NCBI RefSeq assembly: GCF_002929215.1
Contig: NZ_PJII01000004.1
Location: 1-64,000, forward strand
Direction of reading: 5' to 3'
Length of the DNA: 64,000 nt
From: Arthrobacter sp. ZGTC412
Lineage (GTDB): Bacteria > Actinomycetota > Actinomycetes > Actinomycetales > Micrococcaceae
A model generated the notes under the pieces. It saw nothing but the letters and a program-made list of their open reading frames with translations, searched no databases and was not told where the DNA came from. Positions 18,929-27,728 of this stretch are shown here, in pieces (position 1 is the stretch's first letter; each line of letters starts with the position of its first letter). The position numbers and the translations under genes are program-made.

Positions 18929-20671
18929 ATGAAGAAAAAATCCCCACTCGTCGCCTGTCTCGCTGCCGCGGCGATGGTCCTTTCGGCCGGGCCCGCCGTC
19001 GCCTTCACGGTGGTCGCATCCGCGACAACAGCAACCAGTGCCGCGGACGAAGCCGTGAGACAGGGTGGAGGGACGGAGGCCGGGGGTAAGTTCGTCGTCT
19101 CCTTCGGTGGTACCCCCGAAGCCGCCGCCGCCGCGATCGTGGCCGCGGGCGGAACAGTCGAGGACGTTACCGCCCAGATCGGCGTCGCCCTGGTCAACGC
19201 CCCCGACGGCGCATTCATGGACAAGGTTAGGGTCGGCAGCGGCATCCGCGGTGCCGCCCGGAACCACTCCGTCGGTGTGAGCCGGCAGGGGATGCCGCAC
19301 CACTACGCCGGTGAGCGGCTCGACGCAACCGAGCGGGCGCAGGCGAGCCGCGCCGGGAAAGCCGGGGGCCCATCAACGCCCGAGCCTCACGCCGAGCCGC
19401 TCTCCGGCCTTCAATGGGACATGGAAATGATCGGTGCAACGCCCGACGGTGCCTGGGAGGAGGCGTCCGGCAAGGGTGTCGACGTCGGCATCATGGATAC
19501 GGGGATCGACGCCGGGCACCCCGACATCGCACCAAACTTCGACGCGAAGCGGTCGCGGAACTTCACCACCGACATCCCGGCCATCGACGGGCCCTGCGAG
19601 TACACGGCCTGCAAGGACCCCGCGAACGTCGACAACGGCGGGCACGGAACGCACGTGGCCGGCATCGTAGCCGCGGCCGACAATGCCTTCGGCATCGGCG
19701 GGGTGGCTCCCGAGGCAACCCTGGTGAACGTGCGCGCAGGACAGGACTCCGGCTACTTCTTCCTGTACGAGACGGTCAAGGCGCTCGTGTACTCGGGGGA
19801 CATCAACCTCGACGTCGTGAACATGAGCTTTTACACGGACCCGTGGCTCTACAACTGCACGTCGCGCGACGAGTACGTCAGCGGCATCGTGAGCGATGCG
19901 CAACTGACAGAGCAGCGGCTCATCAGCGAACTGGTGCTGGGTGCGGTGAAGTACGCCTCCGACCGCGGCGTGACCCTGGTCGCGGCCGCCGGAAACGAGC
20001 ACACTGATCTGGCCGCACCGACCCGCAGTGACGCGACCAGCCCGGACTACCCGCCGATCACCGCCCAGCCGCGGGTCGTGAAGAACACCTGCCTTAACCT
20101 GCCCAGCGAGGCTCCGGAAGTAATCAGCGTGTCGTCGGTCGGTCCGTCGGGGACTAAGGCTGACTACTCCAACTACGGGTTCGGTGAGGTCGAGATCGCC
20201 GCCCCGGGTGGCTGGTTCCAGGACTACTTCGGGACGCCACAGTCTCGGACCCCTGGGAACCTCATCCTCTCGTCGTATCCGCTCCAGGCGGCGATCGATC
20301 AGGGTCTGGCCGACCCTGCGGGTAACCCGGTCGACGGATTCTCGATCAAGTACTGCGACGACGGCAGGTGCGGCTTTTACACGTACCTGCAGGGCACCTC
20401 GATGGCATCACCGCACATCGTCGGCGTCGCGGCGCTGATCGTCCAGGATCGGGGCAGGTTCACGGGTGATAGCGGATACGCACTCGACCCGGAGGCCGTG
20501 GCCCGCGTGATGTTGGGGACAGCGGATGACCACGTCTGCCCGGCGGGCGGTGTGGAGGACTACGCCGACGAAGGGCGGACGCCGGACTGGAACGCGACCT
20601 GCGAAGGGACCACCGAGAACAACGGCCTGTACGGCGAGGGCATCGTCGACGCCGAGGAGGCCGTGGACTGA
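18929..20671 (+). CDS. Secreted subtilisin-like serine protease (S8 family)
   Basis: This 580-residue secreted protease has a signal peptide from the ATG at 18929 (MKKKSPLVACLAAAAMVLSA), a propeptide of about 150 residues and a complete subtilisin catalytic domain. The triad is Asp190 (IMDTGID), His239 (GGHGTHVAG) and Ser491 (GTSMASPH), and the oxyanion Asn is 356 (AAGNEH). No C-terminal anchoring domain is seen, so it is probably released. The gene begins 228 bases after the ECF gene and lies between the real ECF 3' end and a remnant copy of it, so it is probably an acquired segment. It is likely a nutrient-scavenging protease; substrate specificity is unknown. Confidence 0.92.
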   Translation: MKKKSPLVACLAAAAMVLSAGPAVAFTVVASATTATSAADEAVRQGGGTEAGGKFVVSFGGTPEAAAAAIVAAGGTVEDVTAQIGVALVNAPDGAFMDKVRVGSGIRGAARNHSVGVSRQGMPHHYAGERLDATERAQASRAGKAGGPSTPEPHAEPLSGLQWDMEMIGATPDGAWEEASGKGVDVGIMDTGIDAGHPDIAPNFDAKRSRNFTTDIPAIDGPCEYTACKDPANVDNGGHGTHVAGIVAAADNAFGIGGVAPEATLVNVRAGQDSGYFFLYETVKALVYSGDINLDVVNMSFYTDPWLYNCTSRDEYVSGIVSDAQLTEQRLISELVLGAVKYASDRGVTLVAAAGNEHTDLAAPTRSDATSPDYPPITAQPRVVKNTCLNLPSEAPEVISVSSVGPSGTKADYSNYGFGEVEIAAPGGWFQDYFGTPQSRTPGNLILSSYPLQAAIDQGLADPAGNPVDGFSIKYCDDGRCGFYTYLQGTSMASPHIVGVAALIVQDRGRFTGDSGYALDPEAVARVMLGTADDHVCPAGGVEDYADEGRTPDWNATCEGTTENNGLYGEGIVDAEEAVD

Positions 20672-21158
20672 CAGATCCCAGCGCCGGCTGTGTACGAGTG
20701 GTGCGGCTAGGAATCAGCGGTTCCCGCGGTCTTCCCAGGGTCTGACTAACCTGAACCCCAGCCTGACACTGCGGAGTGTGATGAGCCTCGGCTCCATCAT
20801 GCACCTGTTCTGCATGGTTATCCTCAAAATCTTGCGCTTTTATTGCAGCGCTTGTGACCCTAATCTCATCTGTACAAGCTCTTCAACCATCAGAGTCACT
20901 TGTCCGTTCAGCGCCGGGCAGGCAGCTTCGGGATGCTGTTCCTCTGGACACGGCATCCCACTGACAGCCTTCGCACTCGCGAGGGAAGAGCTGTCCCGTG
21001 CCCGTGAAGGGTGCTTCGGTGGCCTGAAACCTGGGGAGGTATCCTCATCGAAGCACCGCTTTCGGGCCATGGGGCAGCGCCTGCAACTTTGCCGGACCAG
21101 TGCAAGGCCATCCGAATGGAAGGCCTGGCACGAAATACCCCTACCAAAAGGAGTGTCC
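20672..21158 (+). other. Intergenic leader of fdhA
   Basis: No convincing gene is seen in these 487 bases. A weak minus-strand frame (20840-21160) has a poor start and atypical codon use. The stretch has a more AT-rich core near 20820-20900, which could hold the fdhA promoter, and an inverted repeat at 21010-21057 about 100 bases before the fdhA start. Confidence 0.5.
21010..21057 (+). promoter_or_regulatory. Candidate structured leader element of fdhA
   Basis: A nine-base inverted repeat (GGTGCTTCG at 21010-21018 and CGAAGCACC at 21049-21057) encloses 30 bases. It lies about 100 bases ahead of fdhA and could form an RNA hairpin or a protein-binding site. It matches no riboswitch class that I recognise. 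Confidence 0.35.
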
Positions 21159-22376
21159 ATGTCAGGAAACAGAGCCGTTGCCTACAAAGAACCCGGTGTC
21201 GTCGAAATCATCAACACCGACTACCCGACGTTCGAACTCAAAGATGGGCCTGGCGTCAATCCCGCCAATGTGGGACGAAAAGTACCCCACGGCGCGATCC
21301 TGCGCACGGTGACCACCAATATCTGCGGCTCGGACCAGCACATGGTAAGGGGCCGGACCACGGCCCCTAAGGACCTCGTCCTTGGCCATGAAATCACCGG
21401 CGAAGTGGTGGAAGTCGGTCCGGACGTGGAGTTCATCAAGGTGGGAGACATTGTCTCTGTACCTTTCAACATCTCCTGCGGCCGTTGCCGGAACTGCAAG
21501 GAGCGCAAGACGGGCATCTGCCTGAACGTCAACCCTGACCGCCCGGGCAGCGCCTATGGTTATGTGGATATGGGCGGCTGGGTGGGCGGCCAAGCCGAAT
21601 ATGTGCTGGTCCCTTATGCTGACTGGAACCTGCTCAGGTTCCCGGATCGCGACCAGGCCCTGGAAAAAATCCTGGACCTGACCATGCTTTCCGATATCTT
21701 CCCCACAGGCTTTCACGGCGCCGTCACCGCCGGAGTGGGCGTCGGATCTACCGTCTACATTGCCGGTGCCGGCCCGGTGGGCCTCGCGGCCGCCGTCGGC
21801 GCGCAGCTGCTCGGTGCCGCCGTCGTAATTGTCGGTGACATGAACGAAGACCGCTTGGCTCAGGCCCGCTCCTTCGGCTGCGAAACGGTGAACGTCTCAA
21901 ACGGCGATCCGAAGGACCAGATCGAGCAAATCCTTGGTGTCCCCGAAGTGGATTGCGGCGTCGACGCCGTAGGGTTCGAAGCCCGCGGTCACGGCAAGGA
22001 CGCCTCCCACGAGGCCCCCGCCACCGTGTTGAACTCGCTCATGGACATCACCGCTGCAGGCGGGGCCCTTGGCATTCCCGGCCTGTACGTCACGGGCGAC
22101 CCCGGTGGAATTGACGAGGCCGCAAAGCACGGCTCCCTGTCGCTGTCCTTGGGCACCGGCTGGGCAAAGTCCCTGTCGTTTACCACTGGACAGTGCCCCG
22201 TCATGTCGTACAACCGGCAGCTGATGATGGCGATCCTGCACGACAAGGTCCAGATCGCCAAGGCAGTAAACGCCACCGCGATCCCACTTGAGGATGCACC
22301 GCGCGGTTACGCCGAATTCGACGCCGGCTCGGCAACGAAATTCGTGCTGAATCCGAACGGATACGTCAAGGCGTAG
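21159..22376 (+). CDS. fdhA: Formaldehyde dehydrogenase, glutathione-independent
   Basis: This 405-residue zinc-dependent medium-chain dehydrogenase oxidises formaldehyde to formate with tightly bound NAD and without glutathione. The catalytic zinc site is in NICGSDQHM near residue 55 and GHEITGEVVEVG. The structural zinc site is CGRCRNCKERKTGIC. The NAD-binding block is VYIAGAGPVGLAAAVGAQLLGA. The start at 21159 follows the ribosome site AAAAGGAG. Length fits the Pseudomonas-type enzyme (about 398). It lies in an apparently acquired segment, and its product role fits the demethylation of methylamines by the locus at 36-43 kb, which releases formaldehyde. Co-regulation is not shown. Confidence 0.95.
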   Translation: MSGNRAVAYKEPGVVEIINTDYPTFELKDGPGVNPANVGRKVPHGAILRTVTTNICGSDQHMVRGRTTAPKDLVLGHEITGEVVEVGPDVEFIKVGDIVSVPFNISCGRCRNCKERKTGICLNVNPDRPGSAYGYVDMGGWVGGQAEYVLVPYADWNLLRFPDRDQALEKILDLTMLSDIFPTGFHGAVTAGVGVGSTVYIAGAGPVGLAAAVGAQLLGAAVVIVGDMNEDRLAQARSFGCETVNVSNGDPKDQIEQILGVPEVDCGVDAVGFEARGHGKDASHEAPATVLNSLMDITAAGGALGIPGLYVTGDPGGIDEAAKHGSLSLSLGTGWAKSLSFTTGQCPVMSYNRQLMMAILHDKVQIAKAVNATAIPLEDAPRGYAEFDAGSATKFVLNPNGYVKA

Positions 22377-22489
22377 AACCGCACGGTAAGAAGCCTTTCA
22401 CCGTAAGTAGCACCCCCCGGTGGCACGGGCCTTCCTGGCCCGTGCCATCGGCGCGCATCCACTCTCCCTGCGTCAGCAAAGGAAATCAC

Positions 22490-22678
22490 ATGACCTATCG
22501 CAACGACCAAGAATCAGTCCTCCGCCTTAGCAGCAACGGAACGGAGCATGTTGACATTCGCCTCGAAGCATCGAGTCCGGTGACCGTTCGGCTGCAGCTG
22601 GATGGTGGCTGCAATTGCCAGCATGGCACTGAAAATCGCCCGGGTTCGTATGTTGACAGGGACCTCGTCGTCCGCTGA
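22490..22678 (+). CDS. Possible small protein, 62 residues
   Basis: An ATG at 22490 follows the ribosome site AAAGGAAA and opens a frame of 62 codons (MTYRNDQESVLRLSSNGTEH...). It contains CNCQHG and no membrane segment. I do not recognise a family. It sits between fdhA and a decayed ECF fragment, so it may itself be the stump of a larger gene. Only the ribosome site supports translation. Confidence 0.3.
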   Translation: MTYRNDQESVLRLSSNGTEHVDIRLEASSPVTVRLQLDGGCNCQHGTENRPGSYVDRDLVVR

Positions 22679-22713
22679 CAGTGGCTGCACCGACCATCCG
22701 GCATCAGCCCTAA

Positions 22714-22863
22714 GGCCGGGACCACGTTCAGATAGGTCAGCAACCTTCGCGCCGGGCGGTTCTCGCCGCGCTCCGGCGGGTGAAGCCGGTCTCCAGCCTA
22801 GGCGGGCAAGCCGCGAAGGCTCATTCCACCCAAGCCAGGGACCGACTTCAACGAAGGGTCTGA
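22714..22863 (+). pseudogene. Remnant of an ECF transporter 3' end
   Basis: In one frame this stretch reads RAVLAALRRVKPVSSLGG, then QAAKAHSTQARDRLQRRV and a stop. That aligns with the last residues of the ECF fusion (RAILAALRRVKPVSSAGG, then AAKAHSSQAKDRLQLEV and stop). Further upstream, an AGTTFR-stop-VSNL stretch matches WDTLRAVTTI with a nonsense codon. The copy ends with the same TGAGG as the real gene at 18698. It is diverged and decayed, so it is not a recent tandem duplicate. It flanks the S8 protease and fdhA segment in direct orientation. Confidence 0.8.
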
Positions 22864-22884
22864 GGCCGCTGAACCTGTAGGGTA

Positions 22885-23469
22885 CTACTCGCGAACCTCG
22901 ATGTCGGGGTGGTTCTCTCTGACCCACTTGGCCATCCGTTGCCCCCGTTTGTTGATGAAATCCAGTACGTTCTCCCTGTACTCCACGTACTCCTCCGTCG
23001 TGGCCGGTGTCCCGCGACGGAGGAAGTTGTCGAACGGCAGGAAGAACCGTACCTCGTTGTAGTCGGGCGTCACCAGGTCCTGAAAGTGGAAGAAGTCCAC
23101 AAAGCACCTGAACCCTTCCTCCCGCTGCCCGAAGAGCGCGAAGAAGTCCGCGTAGGCGTTGATGACATCGGCAAGCGGGCTCTCCGGTTCTCCTGCATAG
23201 TGACGCCGGATGCACTCAAGGGTCAGGTCGATCCGGTCAGATATCCGTGACCTTGTCCCTCGTGCCTGGTTTATGGTGGGTCGGTCCTGCTTCCTCACGG
23301 GCCAAATCATCGCACTGCCAACGGTGTACGGCGGCTCGAGGTAGCGGGCCCGTTGCTCGTCGTTAAGCCCTGCGATGGCGTCGACCAGAGCCTTTGGACG
23401 CATCCATGTGGTGTAGGTGGCAGTGTATGCGCAGGTCAGGACATTTTGCCGCTTATGACCCCGGCTCAC
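22885..23469 (-). pseudogene. 5'-truncated DUF6994 family gene
   Basis: The frame encodes 194 residues that match the C-terminal two thirds of the DUF6994 family as I recall it. Blocks include TINQARGTRSRISDRIDLTLECIRRHY (split here as TINQARG and DLTLECIRRHY), SPLADVINAYADFFALFG, FVDFFHFQDLV and FFLPFDNFLRRG. Family proteins normally carry about 70 more residues at the N terminus. Here the only start is a GTG inside a 34-base copy of the metH 3' end, which would give a GTGA overlap with that relic stop. The gene therefore seems cut by recombination exactly at the repeat. It could still be translated. Function of the family is unknown. Confidence 0.7.
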
Positions 23470-23497
23470 ACCTTGAAGTACTTCGTCTCCGGGTGGT
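23464..23497 (-). repeat. Partial copy of the metH 3' end (repeat copy 1)
   Basis: These 34 bases match 24082-24115 at 33 positions, in the same orientation. They encode the HPE-T/A-KYFKV ending and stop of MetH. The copy lies 618 bases from the real gene end, with the low-GC SRPBCC gene between them. Confidence 0.85.
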
Positions 23498-23587
23498 CTT
23501 GACGCGGACTGAGGCTCCGAGGAACATCAGAGGTTCGCGGCTGGGGGAATGGTCCAAGGAAAAGCTGTAAATACGGGAGGTATGACG

Positions 23588-24043
23588 ATGCAGACCCAAC
23601 ACTTCTCAATAATGATCAATGCGCCAAAGGAAAAAGTTTGGCGCGCGATGCTTGACGATAAGACGTACCGCGAGTGGACATCGGCATTCAGCGAAGGTTC
23701 CTACTTTGAAGGTGCCTGGGAAGAGGGCTCGAAGATGCTTTTTCTTGGACATGATCCTGAAACTGGTGCAACAGGCGGCATGGTCAGCAGGATTGCCAAA
23801 TGCCGACCCTTTGAATTTGTCTCCATTGAACACCTGGGAATCATGAACGATGGAGTCGAAGATACAACCAGTGACGAAGCCAGAAAATGGGCGCCAGCGT
23901 ATGAGAACTATACGTTTACAGAAAAAGATGGCATGACTGAACTCCTTGTTGACAGCGATACTGATGAAGAACAGGCGGCTGAGTTTGAAAAAATGTGGCA
24001 GGTTGGCTTGCAGCGACTAAAAGAGATCGCTGAGCGGACCTAA
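23588..24043 (+). CDS. SRPBCC/AHSA1-type domain protein, low GC
   Basis: This 151-residue helix-grip protein opens with FSIMINAPKEKVWRAMLDDKTYREWTSAFSEGSYFEG, the standard START/AHSA1 beginning, and has the tail EEQAAEFEKMWQVGLQRLKEIAE. The ATG at 23588 is chosen because GGGAGG lies seven bases upstream of it; the ATG at 23582 would be too close. Its GC content, near 48 percent by eye, is well below that of its neighbours, and it lies between two copies of the metH 3' end. Both point to recent acquisition from a lower-GC donor. Ligand or function is unknown. Confidence 0.85.
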   Translation: MQTQHFSIMINAPKEKVWRAMLDDKTYREWTSAFSEGSYFEGAWEEGSKMLFLGHDPETGATGGMVSRIAKCRPFEFVSIEHLGIMNDGVEDTTSDEARKWAPAYENYTFTEKDGMTELLVDSDTDEEQAAEFEKMWQVGLQRLKEIAERT

Positions 24044-24081
24044 TCGGGGACGAATACGCGGAAGCTGATTGTTCCGCCACA

Positions 24082-24115
24082 GCTCACACCTTGAAGTACT
24101 TCGCCTCCGGGTGGT
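24082..24115 (-). repeat. metH 3' end (repeat copy 2)
   Basis: This is the genuine metH terminus, the partner of the copy at 23464-23497. Only one position differs (the HPEA codon region). The direct repeat brackets the SRPBCC gene. Confidence 0.85.
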
Positions 24116-27100
24116 GGAACACAAACGCGTCGGTGGACTGTTCGGGGTGCAGCATCAGCTCGTCGGACAGGATCACGCCCATCCGCTCGGGCTTCAGCAG
24201 CTCCGTCACCTTGCGGCGGTCCTCCATGTCCGGGCACGCGGGGTAGCCGAGCGAGAACCGGGCACCGCGGTAGTCGAGCTTGAAATACCCTGCGGTGTCC
24301 TTCGGCTCCTCGGCCGCGAAGCCAAGCTCCTTGCGGATGCGTGCATGCCAGAACTCCGCCAGCGCCTCGGTGAGCTGCATGACCAGGCCGTTGAGCTCGT
24401 AGTAGTCGCGGTACTGGTTGGCGGCGAACATCTTGGAGGTGAACTCTTCGATCTTGGAGCCGGCGGTGACCAGCTGCACCGGCAGCACATCGATCTGTCC
24501 GGATTCGCGCGACTTCACGAAGTCGGCGAGGCACAGGTGCCGGTCGCGGCGCTGGCGCGGGAAGTCGAAGCGCAGCCGGTCCGTGCCGATCGGGCCGCCT
24601 GAACCACCATCGGGGGCGAGCAGTCCCGCGGCGCCCAGGACGCCGTCGTCGTCCGTGCCGTGGTGCAGCACCACTACCTGCTCCCCCTCGGAGACCACGG
24701 GGAAGTAGCCGTAGGCGACGGAAGCATCGAGCATTCCCTCGCCGAGGATGCGGTCCAGCCAGTACCGCAGGCGCGGCCGGCCCTCGCGTTCCACCAGTTC
24801 CTCGTAGGAGGCGCCGTCCTCGCCGCGGCCGGGCTTGAGCCCCCACTGACCCATGAACGTGGCACGCTCATCGAGGAACGCCGAGTAGTCGTGCAGCGAG
24901 ACGCCACGCACGATGCGCGTGCCCCAGAACGGCGGGGCGGGCACGGCGTTGTCGGCGGCGACGTCGGACCGGCCGGGCATCGCTTCCGGCTCGGTCACCG
25001 TGAACTTTGCGCCTCCTTTGTGGATGCGCTTTTTCAGCGGCGGCAGGCCGACGTCGTCCGGTGACTCGCCGCGGGCGACCCGCACCAGCGGCTCCATGAG
25101 GGCAAGGCCCTCGAAGGCGTCCTTGGCGTACCGGACCACGCCATCAAACTGCTCCGCCAGGTCCTGCTCCACGTAGGCGCGGGTCAGGGCTGCCCCGCCG
25201 AGGATCACCGGCCACTTCTTCGCCAGGCCGCGGGACTGGAGTTCCGCGAGGTTCTCCTTCATCACCACGGTGGATTTCACGAGCAGCCCGGACATACCGA
25301 TCACGTCCGCGTTGTGCTCCTCCGCTGCGGCCATGATCTCGGCGATGCCCTGCTTAATGCCGATGTTGATGACTTTGTACCCGTTGTTGGTGAGGATGAT
25401 GTCCACCAGGTTCTTGCCGATGTCGTGCACGTCGCCGCGCACGGTGGCGATCACCATGGTGCCTTTGCCCGAGGAGTCGGCTTTCTCCATGTGCGGCTCG
25501 AGCAGGGCCACCGCGTTCTTCATCACCTCAGCGGACTGCAGCACGAACGGCAGCTGCATCTCGCCGGCCCCGAAGCGCTCGCCCACCACCTTCATGCCCT
25601 CGAGCAGGTGGTCGTTGATGATGCCGAGCGGGGTCATGCCCTCACTGCGCGCCAGGTCGAGGTCCGCTTCCAGGCCCTTGCCTTCGCCGTCGATGATGCG
25701 CCGTTCCAGGCGTGCGCCCGTGGGCAGGGCGGCGAGTTCTGCGGCGCGCTGGTCCTTGAGCGCTGCGGTGTCGACGCCGGCGAACATGTCCAGCATGATG
25801 GCCAGGGGGTCGTAGGTGGTGTTGCCCTCGGCGTCGTATTCGCGGCGGTCATAGACGAGGTCCAGCGCTACTTTGCGCTGTTCCTCCGGGAGCGAAGCGA
25901 GCGGCACGATCTTGGCGGCGTCGATGATGCCGCTGGTCAGGCCCGCCTGGACGGCCTCATGCAGGAACACGGAGTTCAGGACGACGCGCGCTGCCGGGTT
26001 GAGGCCGAAGGACACGTTGGAGACGCCGAGTGTGGTGTTGATGCCGGGGTACTTCGTGGTGATCTGGCGGATGGCTTCGATGGTTTCGATGCCGTCGCGG
26101 CGGGTTTCTTCCTGGCCGGTGGCGACGGGGAAGGTGAGGCAGTCGACGATGATGTCCTCGACGCGCATTCCCCATTCGCCCACGAGGGCGTCGACGAGGC
26201 GTGAGGCGATGGCAACCTTGCCTTCGGTGGTGCGGGCCTGGCCCTCTTCGTTGATGGTCAGGGCGATCACGGCGGTGCCGTGTTCCTTCACGAGCGGCAT
26301 GATGCGCGCGAAGCGGCTGTTGGGGCCGTCGCCGTCCTCGTAGTTGACGGAGTTGACCACCGGGCGGCCGCCGATGTGTTCGAGTCCGGCCTGAAGTACG
26401 GCCGGTTCGGTGGAGTCCATGACCAGCGGGAGCGTGGAGGCCGACGCAAAGCGTGAAACGATTTCCTTCATGTCGGCCACGCCGTCGCGCCCCACGTAGT
26501 CAATGCAGACGTCCAGCAGGTGGGCGCCGACGCGGATCTGCTCGCGGGCGATGTCCACGCAGTCGTCCCAGCGCTCTTCGAGCATCGCCTGGCGGAACGC
26601 CTTGGAGCCGTTGGCGTTGGTGCGCTCACCGATGGCGAGGTAGGAGGCGTCCTGGTCGAAGTTCACGTGCTGGTATAGGGAGGCGACGCCGGCTTCGCGC
26701 TCGGTGGGGACGCGGGCAGGGCCGCTGCCGTTGCTGGCTTTCGTCTCCTGGGTGCGGAAGGGCGCAAGGCGTTCGACGACGGCGGCCATGTGCTCCGGCG
26801 TCGTACCGCAGCAGCCGCCCACGAGGCCCAGGCCGAATTCGCGCACGAACTGCTCGTGCGCGGTGGCGAGTTCGGTGGGGGTGAGCGGGTAGTGCGCGCC
26901 GTTGGCGCCGAGGATGGGCAGGCCGGCGTTGGGCATGCAGGCGATAGCCACCGAGGACTGCTTGGAAAGATGACGGAGGTGCTCGCTCATCTCGTCCGGG
27001 CCGGTGGCGCAGTTCAGGCCGATGGCGTCGACGCCGAGCGGCTCGAGTGCAGTGAGCGCGGCGCCGATTTCGGAGCCCATGAGCATGGTTCCGGTGGTTT

Positions 27101-27728
27101 CAACCGTCACCTCGACGAAGATGGGGAGCCGGATGCCGCGGGTGACGATGGCCTGCTTGCAGCCGTTGACGGCGGCTTTGGTCTGCAGGAGGTCCTGGCT
27201 GGTTTCGATGAGGAAGGCGTCAGCGCCGCCGTCGATCAGGCCCTCGGCCTGCAGGGCGAAGGTCTGCTTGAGGTAGTCGTAGCTGGTGTGGCCGAGGCTG
27301 GGGAGCTTGGTGCCGGGGCCCATGGAGCCGAGGACCCAGCGCATACGACCGTCTGTTTTTTCTGCCGCTTCGGCGCGGTCGCGGGCGATCTCGGCACCCT
27401 TGCGGGCGAGTTCCTCGATGCGGTCGTCGATGCCGTAGTCGGAGAGGTTGGACCAGTTCGCGCCGAAGGTGTTGGTTTCCACGGCGTCGATGCCGGTGGC
27501 GAAGTAGGCGTCGTGGATGTCTGCGAGGACGTCGGGGCGCGTGTCGTTGAGGATCTCGTTGCAGCCTTCGAGGCCCAGGAAGTCCTTCTCGAGCGACAAA
27601 TCCCGGCCCTGGAGCATGGTGCCCATCGCGCCATCGGCAATGACCACCCGGTGGTTCACAGCGTCCAGGAGCTCCTGCGAACGGGCAGGGCGGGGCACGG
27701 AGTCAATATCAAGCGCAAAACGAGGCAT
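24084..27728 (-). CDS. metH: Cobalamin-dependent methionine synthase
   Basis: This 1214-residue enzyme transfers the methyl group of 5-methyl-THF to homocysteine through cobalamin. Domains run from the N terminus: homocysteine-binding with zinc cysteines (GLNCATGP and GGCCGTTPEHM), pterin-binding (from about residue 355, YLAIGERTNANGSKAFRQAM), B12-binding with the DxHxxG motif DVHDIGKN near residue 765, and the AdoMet reactivation domain at the C terminus. Length is normal. Upstream I see no cobalamin or SAM riboswitch. Both sides of the gene are mosaic: a copy of its 3' end lies at 23464 and an accessory island begins upstream of its start. Confidence 0.97.
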   Translation of the reverse strand: MPRFALDIDSVPRPARSQELLDAVNHRVVIADGAMGTMLQGRDLSLEKDFLGLEGCNEILNDTRPDVLADIHDAYFATGIDAVETNTFGANWSNLSDYGIDDRIEELARKGAEIARDRAEAAEKTDGRMRWVLGSMGPGTKLPSLGHTSYDYLKQTFALQAEGLIDGGADAFLIETSQDLLQTKAAVNGCKQAIVTRGIRLPIFVEVTVETTGTMLMGSEIGAALTALEPLGVDAIGLNCATGPDEMSEHLRHLSKQSSVAIACMPNAGLPILGANGAHYPLTPTELATAHEQFVREFGLGLVGGCCGTTPEHMAAVVERLAPFRTQETKASNGSGPARVPTEREAGVASLYQHVNFDQDASYLAIGERTNANGSKAFRQAMLEERWDDCVDIAREQIRVGAHLLDVCIDYVGRDGVADMKEIVSRFASASTLPLVMDSTEPAVLQAGLEHIGGRPVVNSVNYEDGDGPNSRFARIMPLVKEHGTAVIALTINEEGQARTTEGKVAIASRLVDALVGEWGMRVEDIIVDCLTFPVATGQEETRRDGIETIEAIRQITTKYPGINTTLGVSNVSFGLNPAARVVLNSVFLHEAVQAGLTSGIIDAAKIVPLASLPEEQRKVALDLVYDRREYDAEGNTTYDPLAIMLDMFAGVDTAALKDQRAAELAALPTGARLERRIIDGEGKGLEADLDLARSEGMTPLGIINDHLLEGMKVVGERFGAGEMQLPFVLQSAEVMKNAVALLEPHMEKADSSGKGTMVIATVRGDVHDIGKNLVDIILTNNGYKVINIGIKQGIAEIMAAAEEHNADVIGMSGLLVKSTVVMKENLAELQSRGLAKKWPVILGGAALTRAYVEQDLAEQFDGVVRYAKDAFEGLALMEPLVRVARGESPDDVGLPPLKKRIHKGGAKFTVTEPEAMPGRSDVAADNAVPAPPFWGTRIVRGVSLHDYSAFLDERATFMGQWGLKPGRGEDGASYEELVEREGRPRLRYWLDRILGEGMLDASVAYGYFPVVSEGEQVVVLHHGTDDDGVLGAAGLLAPDGGSGGPIGTDRLRFDFPRQRRDRHLCLADFVKSRESGQIDVLPVQLVTAGSKIEEFTSKMFAANQYRDYYELNGLVMQLTEALAEFWHARIRKELGFAAEEPKDTAGYFKLDYRGARFSLGYPACPDMEDRRKVTELLKPERMGVILSDELMLHPEQSTDAFVFHHPEAKYFKV

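Noticed and set aside
20840-21160. 106-codon minus-strand frame upstream of fdhA
   Set aside because: Its start lies over the fdhA start, it has no ribosome site or domain, and the cysteine/arginine-rich sequence looks non-coding.
22514-23215. 233-codon minus-strand frame over the ECF remnant and DUF6994 gene
   Set aside because: It crosses two identified relics in other frames and has no consistent domain.
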